This document shows positions 24,259 through 34,105 of a stretch of DNA of 64,000 nucleotides, in pieces. Numbering within the stretch: the first letter of the stretch is position 1; every line of letters starts with the position of its first letter. The notes under the pieces were generated by a model. That model ran no database searches. It was given only the letters and a program-made list of their open reading frames with translations, and had not been told where the DNA came from. The stretch comes from Deltaproteobacteria bacterium (GTDB lineage Bacteria > Desulfobacterota > Desulfobulbia > Desulfobulbales > Desulfurivibrionaceae), in contig JAJZRO010000006.1 in assembly GCA_021802645.1 (NCBI GenBank), forward strand, positions 1 through 64,000, written 5' to 3'. The position numbers and the translations under genes are program-made.

Positions 24259-26874
24259 ATGGCGATTGTCGATGCCCTGAAAGATCTTTTCCCCGGCGGT
24301 TGGCCTTGGCAGCGTGGAGCGCCCAAGTACTGCCGCCCCATCCCCCTCATCTTTTCCCGGTTTCGCGAGGTGCTCAAGGCGAATAACCGCGCCCTGGAAC
24401 TGATCGCCGACATGGGCGAGAAGCTGAGCGGTGATTACCTCTTCGACCAGCGCTACGTGCACACCACGGTGGAAGAGCTGATCCAGGCCATGCATGAGGC
24501 GGTTGCCGCCCTCAACAATCTGACCGAAGACCGCTGGACCGCTCTGGTCGAGATTCTGGCCGAGCTTGAGGCCCGGGTCCGGACCATCGTTACCGGCCGT
24601 GATGACCGGGAAGGGCCGGCCTTGCTCTGGCTGACGGATATCCAATCGCACCACTGGCCGCTGGTTGGCGGCAAGGCGGCGCACATCTCGGAGTTGTGCC
24701 AGAGTCCGCAGACCCAGGTGCCGGAAGGGTTTGTCATCACCACCCGTTCGTTCCACGACCTGCTCGATGCCAACGGGCTGCGGGAGGATTTTGCCCGCTT
24801 CGAGCAACTCATGGCCGACGGGCAGGTCGATGAGGAGCCCCTGGAGGCCTTGCGGGCCGCGCTGGAACAGAAGGTGCAACAGGCTCAACCGCCACCCGAT
24901 CTGATCGCGGCCCTGACCGCGATGGTGGAGCGTCTGCAGGAGGCGGTTGGCGCCGGGGCAGCCCCTCTTTTCCTCGCCGTCCGCAGCAGCGCCCAAGAAG
25001 AGGACATGGATTTTTCCTTTGCCGGTCAGTTCCGTTCGGTGTTGCAGGTGCCGGCGCAACCGGCGGCGATTTTCCAGGCGTACCTGCAGGTGGTGGCGAG
25101 CCTCTTCGGGGCCAAGGCGGTGCGCTACCGGCGGCAGGTCTTTCCCGAAGGGGGGCCCTTATCCATTGCCGCCTGTTGCCAGCGCATGATCAGCGCCAAG
25201 GCCAGCGGCATCATTTACACCGAGGATCCGATGACGCCCGGTTCGCGGGACATGCTGGTGGTCGGCGCCTTCGGCCAAGGCCAGGCCGTGGTGGAGGGGC
25301 AGTTGCCCACCGATTTTTTCCGCCTTGCCAAGGGGGAGCCGCCGCAGCTTCTTGACGCCACCATCGCCCGCAAGGAGGAGGCCCTGATGGGCGTGGCCGA
25401 CGCTGACGGCGGGCTTGCCACCGTCAAGGTGACGGCGGCGCAGGCCCAGGAGCCCTGTCTGGCCGAGGCCAAGTTGCTGGAACTGGCCGGGATCGCCAGC
25501 CGTCTGGAGACCTTGTTCAAGCGGCCCCAGGATATCGAGTGGACGGTGGATACGGCCGATACCCTCTATATCCTCCAGGCCCGGCCGTTGTTGTTGCGCG
25601 AAGCAGGGCAGGAGCGCAAGCCGCTGTCGGAAAAACTCGCCGACTATCCGCTGATCGCCACCGCCCAGGGCCGCGTCGCCCAGCAGGGCATCGGGGCCGG
25701 GCCGGTCTGTCTGGTGGAGACCCTGGCCGACCTCAAAACCTTCCCCGAGGGGGCGGTGCTGGTGAGCCATCGGGATTCCTCCCAGTTTGTCCAGGTGATG
25801 CAGCGGGCCGCGGCCATCGTCACCGAGGTGGGTACGCCGGTAAGCCACATGGCCACTCTCTGCCGGGAGTTCCGGGTGCCGTGTCTGGTGGGGGTGCCGG
25901 AGATCTTCGGCAAGGTCATCGCCGGGGAGGAGATCACCGTCGACGCCGATGATCGCCGGATTTACCGCGGCCGGGTGGTGGAACTCCTCACCTACCAGGC
26001 GGCCACGGCCATGAACGTGCAGATGGCCCCGGAGTTTCGGGTGTTGCGCCGCATCCTCCGCACGGTCTCCCGCCTGCATCTCGTGGACCCCCTCATGCAG
26101 GATTTTCGGCCGGAGGGCTGCAAGACCTTCCACGACATGCTGCGGTTCATCCATGAGACCGCGGTGCTCACCCTGGTGGATATCGGCCGGGACGAGGAGT
26201 GCGTCAGCGGCGGCAAGGTGGCCCGTCACCTGGATCTGCCCATTCCGGCCGGCATCCTGGTCATCGATATCGGCGGCGGCCTGGCGCCGGATGCCCCGGC
26301 CGACCACGTTCCCTACAGTGCCGTCCGTTCCTTGCCGTTTCGCGCCATTCTGCAGGGCATGCTTTTTCCCGAGGTCTGGCATCGGGCCGCCATGCCGGTG
26401 AGTTTCCGGGACATGATGCACAGCATGCTGACTGCCCCCCAGGATGCCCTTTCCGGTCAGTATACCGGCCATAATATTGCCATCATCAGCGATACCTATG
26501 TTAATCTTTGCTTCCGTTTCGGGTATCATTTCAACATCATCGACGCCTTCTGCCACGAGGTGGAGCGCGACAACCATATCTACTTCCGCTTTTTGGGCGG
26601 CGCCACCGACATCGCCAAGCGGTCGCGGCGGGCCACGCTCATCGCCACGATTCTGGAGGCCTTTGATTTCAGCGTGCGCACCCGGGGGGACTTGGTCATC
26701 GCCCGCACCAGCAACCTGGTGCAGAGCGAGATGGAGCGCAGCCTCGATATTTTGGGCCGGTTGGTCGGCTTTACGCGGCAGCTCGATGTGCAGATGACCG
26801 ACGAGGCGGCAGTGGAGCGGTACGCCGAGGCGTTTCTCATGGGAGATTACGGCATCGTCGCCCGCGAAGGATGA
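24259..26874 (+). CDS. Dikinase-like protein A (PEP/pyruvate-binding ATP-grasp + phospho-His domain + unknown C-terminal domain)
   Basis: An 871-residue protein. Residues 15-110 are a helical N-terminal region (NNRALELIADMGEKL). Residues 130-450 match the PEP synthase/PPDK ATP-binding domain: VGGKAAHISEL, VPEGFVIT, AVRSSAQEED, SFAGQFRSVL, ASGIIYTEDP, DIEW and LQARP. Residues 470-560 are the swivelling phospho-histidine domain with the candidate catalytic His530 in TPVSHMATLCREF. The last 290 residues are not the PEP-binding barrel: they carry CKTFHDMLRFIHE, VIDIGGGL, FRFGYHFNIIDA and NHIYFRFLGG, shared by the three paralogues below. It may therefore move phosphate from ATP to His and on to an unknown acceptor. 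First gene of the ten-gene cluster. Confidence 0.85.
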   Translation: MAIVDALKDLFPGGWPWQRGAPKYCRPIPLIFSRFREVLKANNRALELIADMGEKLSGDYLFDQRYVHTTVEELIQAMHEAVAALNNLTEDRWTALVEILAELEARVRTIVTGRDDREGPALLWLTDIQSHHWPLVGGKAAHISELCQSPQTQVPEGFVITTRSFHDLLDANGLREDFARFEQLMADGQVDEEPLEALRAALEQKVQQAQPPPDLIAALTAMVERLQEAVGAGAAPLFLAVRSSAQEEDMDFSFAGQFRSVLQVPAQPAAIFQAYLQVVASLFGAKAVRYRRQVFPEGGPLSIAACCQRMISAKASGIIYTEDPMTPGSRDMLVVGAFGQGQAVVEGQLPTDFFRLAKGEPPQLLDATIARKEEALMGVADADGGLATVKVTAAQAQEPCLAEAKLLELAGIASRLETLFKRPQDIEWTVDTADTLYILQARPLLLREAGQERKPLSEKLADYPLIATAQGRVAQQGIGAGPVCLVETLADLKTFPEGAVLVSHRDSSQFVQVMQRAAAIVTEVGTPVSHMATLCREFRVPCLVGVPEIFGKVIAGEEITVDADDRRIYRGRVVELLTYQAATAMNVQMAPEFRVLRRILRTVSRLHLVDPLMQDFRPEGCKTFHDMLRFIHETAVLTLVDIGRDEECVSGGKVARHLDLPIPAGILVIDIGGGLAPDAPADHVPYSAVRSLPFRAILQGMLFPEVWHRAAMPVSFRDMMHSMLTAPQDALSGQYTGHNIAIISDTYVNLCFRFGYHFNIIDAFCHEVERDNHIYFRFLGGATDIAKRSRRATLIATILEAFDFSVRTRGDLVIARTSNLVQSEMERSLDILGRLVGFTRQLDVQMTDEAAVERYAEAFLMGDYGIVAREG

Positions 26875-27010
26875 TGCTCTTGCAAAAAACCCTGAAGGCT
26901 GGCGGGCGGGAACGAGGAAGCGACAAGGTACATAACGCGGACCATCTGCGGCGCGGCTTTTTGCGAGGCCGACAAGGGGAGCGGGCGTGGGCAAGTGAGG
27001 AGGAGAGTGC

Positions 27011-27397
27011 ATGAGCGACAAGGTAAAACGGCTGCTGGTGATCGATGATGAGCCGATTGTGGGAAAAAGGCTCCAGCAGGTGTTCAGCAAGATCGGTTTC
27101 GAGGTCGAGACCTATACCGAGCCGGTGGCGGCGATGGCCGCCATGGCGGCCCACCCCTTCGATATCGTGGTGACCGATCTCAAGATGGAGGGCATGGATG
27201 GCCTGGAGGTGCTCCGGCAGGCCAAGGCGATGAACCCGGCCGCGCGGGTGATCATCATCACCGGCTATGCCTCGCCGGATACCGCCGAGCTGGCGCAACA
27301 GCAGGGGGTGTTCGCATTCCTGGCCAAGCCCTTCCGGCTGGATGAGCTGAAACAGGTGATTTTTCGGGCTCTGGAAGAGTTGGAGGCAGGCCAATGA
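27011..27397 (+). CDS. Single-domain response regulator (receiver only) 1
   Basis: A 128-residue CheY-like receiver. The acidic pair is in VIDDEP, the phospho-acceptor Asp is in VVTDLKM, and the conserved Thr and Lys lie in ITGYAS and LAKPF. There is no output domain, so it must act by protein-protein contact, for example on a histidine kinase or on the neighbouring dikinase proteins. It lies 136 bp after dikinase A and 16 bp before histidine kinase 1. The ATG follows GAGGAGAG. The similar receiver at 38251 sits in the mirror position beside dikinase D. Confidence 0.93.
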   Translation: MSDKVKRLLVIDDEPIVGKRLQQVFSKIGFEVETYTEPVAAMAAMAAHPFDIVVTDLKMEGMDGLEVLRQAKAMNPAARVIIITGYASPDTAELAQQQGVFAFLAKPFRLDELKQVIFRALEELEAGQ

Positions 27398-27413
27398 GCA
27401 GGAGAGGCGCCTG

Positions 27414-28925
27414 ATGCGCAGCGATCTCTTTGTCGCGCCCGTTCCGGAAGCGCCCCAGGAAAGCGGTCAGCCGCCCGAGGACTCCGCCCCCGGCTGTCCG
27501 TGTCTTGCCATGCTCCCCCGCTCCATTCGCGGCCGGCTGATCTTCTCCTTTGTGGTGGTGGCGGTGCTCGGCATCGTGGCCGTCGCCACCTCCCTCTATG
27601 CGATATGGCGGATCGAGGACAAGGTGCGGGTCATCGAATCCTTCTATGAACTCAACCAGAATGTCCTGGAGGTGCGGCGTTACGAGAAGAACTATCTTCT
27701 CTACAACAATACCAAGGATCTGATGAGCGCCCTTGACTACCTCGACCAGGTGCGGGCCACCATTATGCTCGTCAAGAAGGCCTTGCCGCAGGACGAGGCG
27801 GAACTGCAGGTTTTTTACAGCGAGGAACTGGTCCGCTACGAGAACATCTCCCGGCAGCTCCTGGCCGCGCCCTCGGCGGAGCGCCAGAAGAAGATGCTGG
27901 AGAGCCTCCTGCGCCGCCACGGCCAGGAGATCATCAAGCGCGTTTTCGACATGGACACCCGGGCCCGGCTGCGGGTGGAGCGGGAGGTGGCCAATTACAA
28001 GAAAACCGGGGTTCTCATCCTCGGGCTGGCGATCCTGCTGGGCGGGGTGTTGATTTTTTATCTGATCCGCTGGATCACCCGGCCGCTCGGCGCCATCCGT
28101 GAGGCCTCCGCCCAGATCATGCAGGGCAAGCTGAGCTCCATTCCGGTCAACGAGGATATCGTCTGTTCGGTGGAGGGGCTGGAGCTGGTCAATTCCCTGA
28201 ATCTGATGCTGAAGGCGCTTCACGTCAAGCAGGGGCAGCTGGTGCAGTCGGAAAAGCTGGCCGCCATCGGCAAGGTGACCGCCGGCATCGCCCACGAGAT
28301 CAACAATCCGCTCAACAACATCTCGCTCACCGCCGAGGTGCTGCTGGAGGATCTGCCCAATCTCGACTGTCACGAACGGCTCGACATGGTCCGCGACATC
28401 CTCACCCAGTCGGACCGGGCCCGCAACGTGGTGCATCACCTGCTGGAGTTTTCGCGGACCCGCAAGGCGGAAGGGGTGCAACCGCTGGACCTGGGCAAGT
28501 TGATGGCCGACTCCATCGTCTTGGTCAAGAACCAATTCCGCTTGGGCGGCATTACCTACCAGTACGACCAGCCGACGCAACCGGCCATGGTGCTGGGCAA
28601 CGCGAACCAGCTCCAGCAGGTGCTGGTCAACATCATCCTCAATGCCGTCCAGGCCATGCAGCCCGGCGGGCATCTGGGGCTGGCGGTGGAGGGGCGGGAG
28701 AAAGAGGTGGTGGCCACCATCAGCGATACCGGCGCCGGGATTCCCGCCCAGCTGCTGCCCCACATCTTCGATCCCTTTTTCACCACCAAGAACGAAGGCA
28801 CGGGGTTGGGGCTGTCGCTCAGCTATTCCATTATCAAGGATCACCAGGGCGACATCGAGGTGGAGAGCCAGGAAGGCCGGGGCACCACCTTCCGCATCCG
28901 GTTGCCGCAAGCATCGTCCCGGTGA
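27414..28925 (+). CDS. Membrane sensor histidine kinase 1
   Basis: A 503-residue kinase. Two transmembrane helices (about 42-62 and 200-222) flank an extracytoplasmic helical domain with EVRRYEKNYLLY; then comes HAMP, the HisKA domain with the phospho-acceptor His in AGIAHEINNPLNNI, and the ATPase domain with N box (NIILNAVQAM), G1 (DTGAGIP) and G2 (GTGLGLSLS). A 35-residue Pro-rich tail precedes the first helix; an internal Met (in CLAMLPRS) is an alternative start. It lies 16 bp after receiver 1 and 6 bp before dikinase B, so it is probably co-translated with both. The ligand is unknown. Confidence 0.94.
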   Translation: MRSDLFVAPVPEAPQESGQPPEDSAPGCPCLAMLPRSIRGRLIFSFVVVAVLGIVAVATSLYAIWRIEDKVRVIESFYELNQNVLEVRRYEKNYLLYNNTKDLMSALDYLDQVRATIMLVKKALPQDEAELQVFYSEELVRYENISRQLLAAPSAERQKKMLESLLRRHGQEIIKRVFDMDTRARLRVEREVANYKKTGVLILGLAILLGGVLIFYLIRWITRPLGAIREASAQIMQGKLSSIPVNEDIVCSVEGLELVNSLNLMLKALHVKQGQLVQSEKLAAIGKVTAGIAHEINNPLNNISLTAEVLLEDLPNLDCHERLDMVRDILTQSDRARNVVHHLLEFSRTRKAEGVQPLDLGKLMADSIVLVKNQFRLGGITYQYDQPTQPAMVLGNANQLQQVLVNIILNAVQAMQPGGHLGLAVEGREKEVVATISDTGAGIPAQLLPHIFDPFFTTKNEGTGLGLSLSYSIIKDHQGDIEVESQEGRGTTFRIRLPQASSR

Positions 28926-28931
28926 CCGCCG

Positions 28932-31475
28932 ATGCCCCTGCCTCCGCTGCCAGACCCCCCCGGCAAGGCCGCCGCTTTTGCCGCCCCCTTCCAGCACTTT
29001 CGCCGGATTCTCGCCTTGAACAATGCGGTGCTCGAAAAGATCGGCCGCATGGAAAGCGCCCTGGCCGGTGAGTACGTCTTCGACCGCAAGTTCCTGGGCG
29101 AGATCGTCGGCGAAACCGGAGAACTGGTGCGGGAGGTGGTCTATTGCCTGAACCGCCTCACCAACGATGGCCATCTGGCGCTCTACGACGCCTATGGCGA
29201 GATCGGCGACAAGCTGGCGGCGCTGGCCAGCGGCGCGGCCGGTCCCTTTGATCGCAGCCTGCTTCTGCCCTACGACCTGCTCAACAGCGACTTCGAGGAG
29301 TTGGTGGGCGCCAAGAACGCTACCCTCTGCGAGATTCGCAACCGTTTGCAACTGCCGGCGCCGGATGGCTTTGCCATCACGGTGGCGGCCTATCGGCAGT
29401 TCATGGCGGAAAACGAGCTCTATAGCCGGATCGATGCCATTGCCGCTGCCAGCGGCTCGGCGGCCGAGCGCGCCGCCGAGATCAGCGCCCTGCTGGCCAG
29501 CGCCGTATTGCCGCGAGCCCTGGTGGCAGCGGTGACGGAAGCGCTTGCCCAACTGCGGAGCCGCAGCGAGGCTGGCCTCACCCTGGCGGTCCGCAGCAGC
29601 GGAATCGGCGAGGATGGCGAATCCCGCAGTTTTGCCGGCCAGTTCCGCTCGCTGCTCGCGGTGCCGTCGAAGCCGGAGGCGGTGCTGATGGCCTATCGGC
29701 AGGTGGTGGCCTCGCGTTTTTCGGTGGCGGCCTTGGAGTATCTGGGCCCCGCGGCGGACAGCCGGGCCATTCCCATGGCGGTGGCGGTGCAGCCCATGGT
29801 CGGTGGTCATGCCGCCGGGGTGACCTACAGCCGCAACCCGGTGGACCCGGAGCGCCCGGAGTTGGTGATTACCGCGGTGCGCGGCGCCGGCCGGGATCTG
29901 GTGGCCGGCCGCAAATCCGCCGACCATTTTACCGTGAGCCGCACTTGGCCGTTTGCGCTGCTGGCAAGTGAGCTGGTGGCGGAGGCTGCCGAGGCGGACG
30001 ATCCCCTGGCCTGGCTGCCCAACGGCCTGCGGCGCGGCTCTGCCACCCTGACCCCGGAGGTGCTCGCCCGGCTCGCCGCCCAGGCGGTGCTGCTGGAGAA
30101 GGCCTTTGGCGAACCGCAGGATATCGAGTGGGCAGTGGCGGGGGAGGCGGAACCGATCATCCTGCAGAGTCGCCCCTTTGCCCTGCCGGCCAAGCCGCCC
30201 CCGCCGCCCGCCGCCATTGCGGCCGAACTCGCGGCTGCCCAGCCGTTGATGGCGGGCAAGGGGCAGGTCGCCCAGCTGGGGATCGCCGCCGGCCGGGTGG
30301 TACTGGTGGACCAGGCCACGGTGGCCGAGGAATTCCCGGTGGGGGCCATCGCGGTGGCCCGTTTCCCCAGCCCACAGCTGAGCCCCATCGTCTGGCGGGC
30401 CGCGGCCATCATCACCGATATCGGCGGCCCCACCGGCCATCTTGCCACCATTGCCCGCGAGTACCGCACTCCTGCCCTGTTCGGCACCGGCGAGGCAACC
30501 CGCCGGTTGGCCGCCGGCGAGGAGGTGACCGTCGACGTCGAAAACAAGATGGTCTACCGCGGCGTGATCGAAGGGCTGGTGCGCCTGCAGGCGGCGGAAA
30601 AGGATGCCTATCGCGCCTCCCCCGAATTGCGGACCTTGCGGCGCATGCTGCGTTGGGTGGCGCCGATCACCCTCACCGATCCCACCGCCCCGGAATTCCG
30701 GGCGGAAAACTGCCGCACCTTCCACGACATTCTGCGCTTCTGCCATGAAAAGGCAGTGGACGCCCTGATCCATCTCCATGCCGGCCCGATCGGCAGCGAA
30801 CGCGAAGGGGGCAGCCGCCTGGTGCGGTTGCCGGTGCCGCTCAAGCTCGGGGTGCTCGATCTGGGTTCGGGCGTAGCGCCGGGGGCGCCGCCGGCGGGCG
30901 AACTCGACTGGACCAAGCTGGCCAGCCGGCCGCTGTTGGCGATCCTCACCGGCTTTCTGCGTGGGGTGGAGAGCGATCAAGGGCCGGCTGCCCTCGACTT
31001 CCGCGATCTGCTGACCACCATCAGCCGGCCGCTATCGCTCTTGACCAACTGGCCCGCCTATGCCGGCAACAACCTGGCGATCATCGCCGAGGATTACTGC
31101 AACCTGTCGCTGCGTCTCGGCTACCACTTCAATGTGGTGGACGCCTATCTGTCGGCGGAGCCGGATAACAACTACATCTACTTCCGCTTTGTCGGCGGCA
31201 TGGCCGAGCAGCAGAAACGCGAACGGCGGGCGCGGTTGATCGGCGCCATCCTGGCCGGCCTCTATTTCAAGGTGGAACGCCATGGCGATCTGGTGGTGGC
31301 CAAGGCCAGGAATCTCGATCCGGGGCAGATGGAGCGGGTGCTGATCCGGCTAGGCGAGTTGATCAGCTTTACCCGCCAGCTCGATGTGCGGATGCGGGAC
31401 GAGGAGGCCATCGACCAGTTTTTTGCGCGCTTTCTGGCGGCGGTCAAGGACGAACAGGCCGGCGGCAACGGGTGA
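28932..31475 (+). CDS. Dikinase-like protein B
   Basis: An 847-residue paralogue of protein A. The N-terminal helical region is more divergent (NNAVLEKIGRMESAL). The ATP-grasp block has LAVRSSGIGED, SFAGQFRSLL, QDIEWAV and LQSRP. His503 in GPTGHLATIAREY is the probable phospho-acceptor. The C-terminal domain keeps CRTFHDILRFCHEKAV, GVLDLGSG, LSLRLGYHFNVVDA and NYIYFRFVGG. The PEP barrel is absent, as in A. It begins 6 bp after histidine kinase 1 and its TGA overlaps the ATG of dikinase C, so B and C are translationally coupled and may form a hetero-oligomer. Confidence 0.84.
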   Translation: MPLPPLPDPPGKAAAFAAPFQHFRRILALNNAVLEKIGRMESALAGEYVFDRKFLGEIVGETGELVREVVYCLNRLTNDGHLALYDAYGEIGDKLAALASGAAGPFDRSLLLPYDLLNSDFEELVGAKNATLCEIRNRLQLPAPDGFAITVAAYRQFMAENELYSRIDAIAAASGSAAERAAEISALLASAVLPRALVAAVTEALAQLRSRSEAGLTLAVRSSGIGEDGESRSFAGQFRSLLAVPSKPEAVLMAYRQVVASRFSVAALEYLGPAADSRAIPMAVAVQPMVGGHAAGVTYSRNPVDPERPELVITAVRGAGRDLVAGRKSADHFTVSRTWPFALLASELVAEAAEADDPLAWLPNGLRRGSATLTPEVLARLAAQAVLLEKAFGEPQDIEWAVAGEAEPIILQSRPFALPAKPPPPPAAIAAELAAAQPLMAGKGQVAQLGIAAGRVVLVDQATVAEEFPVGAIAVARFPSPQLSPIVWRAAAIITDIGGPTGHLATIAREYRTPALFGTGEATRRLAAGEEVTVDVENKMVYRGVIEGLVRLQAAEKDAYRASPELRTLRRMLRWVAPITLTDPTAPEFRAENCRTFHDILRFCHEKAVDALIHLHAGPIGSEREGGSRLVRLPVPLKLGVLDLGSGVAPGAPPAGELDWTKLASRPLLAILTGFLRGVESDQGPAALDFRDLLTTISRPLSLLTNWPAYAGNNLAIIAEDYCNLSLRLGYHFNVVDAYLSAEPDNNYIYFRFVGGMAEQQKRERRARLIGAILAGLYFKVERHGDLVVAKARNLDPGQMERVLIRLGELISFTRQLDVRMRDEEAIDQFFARFLAAVKDEQAGGNG

Positions 31476-34075
31476 TGCCAGTGCTGCGGATGCTGCGACA
31501 ACAGTGGACGAAGTGGCAGGAGGCGCGGCGGCAGCGCCAGCTCGCCGCCGATCAGCGTCTCAAGGCGCGCTATCACGTCTTTCGTTCCCTGCTGGCCTGC
31601 AACAACCGGGCAGTGGACGCCCTGACCGACATCGCCATTCTGCTGCGGCTGCAAGGGGAAACCGCCACCCTGACCCGCCTGGTGGGCAGCCTGATCGGCG
31701 AAACGGCCGAGATGGTGGAGCGTCTGGAGCAGCTGACCACCGGCTATCGGGCGTTGCGGGGCGTCCAGCAGGGTCTGGCCCGGCGGGTTGCCGCCAAGCT
31801 CAAGGAGTTGGCGCCGGTGACGCAGCCGCCACTCTGCCTGCCGCTCACCGGGGAACTGCGCCACCAGCCGTTGCTGATCGGCAACAAGGCGGCCGCCCTG
31901 GCCGGATTGCAGGGGGTCGACGGGGTGTCGGTGCCGGCCGGTTTCGTGATCAGCGTGGCCGGTGGTCGCCTGTTTTTGGAGCATCAGGGGTTGTCGCTGG
32001 AACTGGTGCACCGGTTGGCGGCCCTGGGCGCCGAGGCCCAGGATATTCCCCCGGCCGCGGCCGAGACCATGCAGCAGCTTATCCGCCAGGCCCAACTGCC
32101 GCCGGAGCTGGCGGTAGCCATGGCCACCGCGGCCCGTCCTTTCTTCGCCGCCGGCCTAGCTTTGGCGGTGCGCAGCAGCAGCATCAGCGAAGACGGCCGC
32201 CACCATTCCTTTGCCGGCCAGTTCAGTTCGGTGCTCAACGTGCGCACCGAGGCCCAGTTGCACGAGGCCTTCAAGGAGGTAGTGGCCAGCAATTTCAATG
32301 CCCGCAGCCTTGCCTATCGCCGTCATGCCGGCCTCGATCCCCTCACCTTCGATATGGCAGTGCTGTGCCTGGAAATGATCGAACCCCGGGCGGCCGGCGT
32401 CCTGCTGACCAGGTTGCCCCAGGCGCCGGAGGGGGAGGCCATGCTGATCAGCGCGGTGCCCGGCCTGGGCGAGGCTGCGGTCGCCGGCAGCGCCGCGGCG
32501 GATCTCTATGTGGTGGCGCGGGATGGCACCGTGGACTGGCCGCGCTCCACCGTCGCCGACAAGGAGAAATATCTGGCCAGCGAGGCGGCAGGCGGCGTCG
32601 GCTGGCGGGCGGTACCGGTGGCCGAGCGCCAGCGCGCCCTTCTCGCTGACCAGGAACTGGCGGCCTTGGCGAGCGTGGGCCGGCTGGTGGAGGCGCGGGA
32701 AGGGGTAGCCCAGGATATCGAATGGGCTTTAGATCGTCAAGGGCAGCCGGTCATTCTGCAGGCCCGGCCGTTGATCAGCCAAGGCCGCCAGGCCAGCGCC
32801 GAGTGGCAGCCCCACTCTCCCCCGCTGGCCCAGGGGCTCGTTGCCGCGGGCGGCCGCGCCACTGGCCGGGTGCGGCTGGTGCAGGGGCGCAGCGACTTCA
32901 GCCAGGTGCCGCAGGAACCGCTGGTGCTGGTGATGCCGCAGAGCTTTGTCGATGCCGCCAACCTCCTCGGGCTGGTGAGCGCGGTCGTGGTTGAGTTGGG
33001 CAGTCCGGCCGACCACCTGGCCTGTGTTGCACGGGAACACGGCACTCCGCTGGTCTGCGGCGTGAAGGGGGCCGGCCGGCGTCTGGCCGCAGGCGAGTGG
33101 GTCACGGTGGACGGCGATCACGGGCTGATCTATGCCGCGAGTGGCGAGGAGGTTGCCGCCGCGCAACGACTCTGGCAGCAGGCAGGCGGTCTTGCCCGAC
33201 CGGCCCCGCCGCCGTTACCGCCGCTCTCCCATGCATTGCAGGAGTTGGTGACCACCCTCCACCTCACCGATGCCTACGGCCCCACTTTCTCCATCGTGGA
33301 GTGCCGTTCGCTGCACGATATCGTCCGCTTTGCCCATGAAAAGGCGGTACTGGCCATGTTCGAGGCCGGCGACGAATTGCTGGAGGCGAATCTGCAGGCG
33401 GTGTACGTGCTGGAGGTGCCGGTGCCCTTTTTTGTCAGCGTCATCGACCTGGGCGGCGGGTTGACCTTGACCGAGGGCCGCCAACGCCGCATTGCGCCAG
33501 ACCAGGTGGTTTCCTTGCCTTTCCAGGCGCTGTGGCGGGGGATCGTCACCCCTGGCCTGCGGTGGGGGCCGCCGCCGGGCGGCGCGCCCATGGGCGCGGT
33601 GATGTCTTCCTGGCTCACCGACCAGAAGTCGGAACGGCCCATCGGCATGCCCAACTACGCCTTGGTCAGCCGCGACTACTGCAACCTGAACGCCCGCATG
33701 GACTTTCATTTCATCATGGTCGATGCGGTCTGCGGTCTGGACCCGCGCAGCAACCATATCCGCTTTCGTTTCAAGGGCGGAGGAACTAATTTGCCGCGAC
33801 GACGACGTCGGGCCTTGTGTATTGCAGAAATTTTTGTACATTACGGCTTTTTAGTCGACGTGCGGGAAGATTTGGTCAACGCGACGCTCCAGGGGGCCCC
33901 GCACGAGGTGGTGGAAGAAAAACTGGAGGTGGTCGGCCGGGTTCTCGGGTTCACACGCCTGCTGGACGCGGTAATGCGGGACGAGGCCACCGTGCATGCG
34001 GTGGCGCAGGCGTTTATCGAAGGCGACTTCGGGCTCCGCCGGCTGGAAGCGACAGGGAACAAGGGGACCGTGTAA
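31475..34075 (+). CDS. Dikinase-like protein C
   Basis: I place the start at ATG 31475, which overlaps the TGA of B (TGATG); an in-frame GTG at 31472 is possible. The 866-residue protein shares the layout: N-terminal helices (YHVFRSLLACNNRAVD), ATP-grasp with LAVRSSSISED, SFAGQFSSVL, QDIEW and LQARP, and His514 in SPADHLACVAREH. In the C-terminal domain, CRSLHDIVRFAHEKAV, VIDLGGGL and CNLNARMDFHFIMVDA match the other copies but the NHIRFRFKGGG element is slightly changed. It is the most divergent copy, so its partner or substrate may differ. Confidence 0.84.
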   Translation: MPVLRMLRQQWTKWQEARRQRQLAADQRLKARYHVFRSLLACNNRAVDALTDIAILLRLQGETATLTRLVGSLIGETAEMVERLEQLTTGYRALRGVQQGLARRVAAKLKELAPVTQPPLCLPLTGELRHQPLLIGNKAAALAGLQGVDGVSVPAGFVISVAGGRLFLEHQGLSLELVHRLAALGAEAQDIPPAAAETMQQLIRQAQLPPELAVAMATAARPFFAAGLALAVRSSSISEDGRHHSFAGQFSSVLNVRTEAQLHEAFKEVVASNFNARSLAYRRHAGLDPLTFDMAVLCLEMIEPRAAGVLLTRLPQAPEGEAMLISAVPGLGEAAVAGSAAADLYVVARDGTVDWPRSTVADKEKYLASEAAGGVGWRAVPVAERQRALLADQELAALASVGRLVEAREGVAQDIEWALDRQGQPVILQARPLISQGRQASAEWQPHSPPLAQGLVAAGGRATGRVRLVQGRSDFSQVPQEPLVLVMPQSFVDAANLLGLVSAVVVELGSPADHLACVAREHGTPLVCGVKGAGRRLAAGEWVTVDGDHGLIYAASGEEVAAAQRLWQQAGGLARPAPPPLPPLSHALQELVTTLHLTDAYGPTFSIVECRSLHDIVRFAHEKAVLAMFEAGDELLEANLQAVYVLEVPVPFFVSVIDLGGGLTLTEGRQRRIAPDQVVSLPFQALWRGIVTPGLRWGPPPGGAPMGAVMSSWLTDQKSERPIGMPNYALVSRDYCNLNARMDFHFIMVDAVCGLDPRSNHIRFRFKGGGTNLPRRRRRALCIAEIFVHYGFLVDVREDLVNATLQGAPHEVVEEKLEVVGRVLGFTRLLDAVMRDEATVHAVAQAFIEGDFGLRRLEATGNKGTV

Positions 34076-34105
34076 CGGCCCGGGACAATAAAGAAGTTGG
34101 ATATC

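Noticed and set aside
25159-27090. Long minus-strand open frame opposite dikinase A
   Set aside because: It lies wholly within a recognisable protein gene on the other strand and shows no motif of its own.
27258-30980. Very long open frame on the minus strand opposite kinase 1 and dikinase B
   Set aside because: The plus strand encodes complete, domain-rich proteins here; the antisense frame is low-complexity and His/Gln/Gly-rich and arises from GC-rich codon usage.
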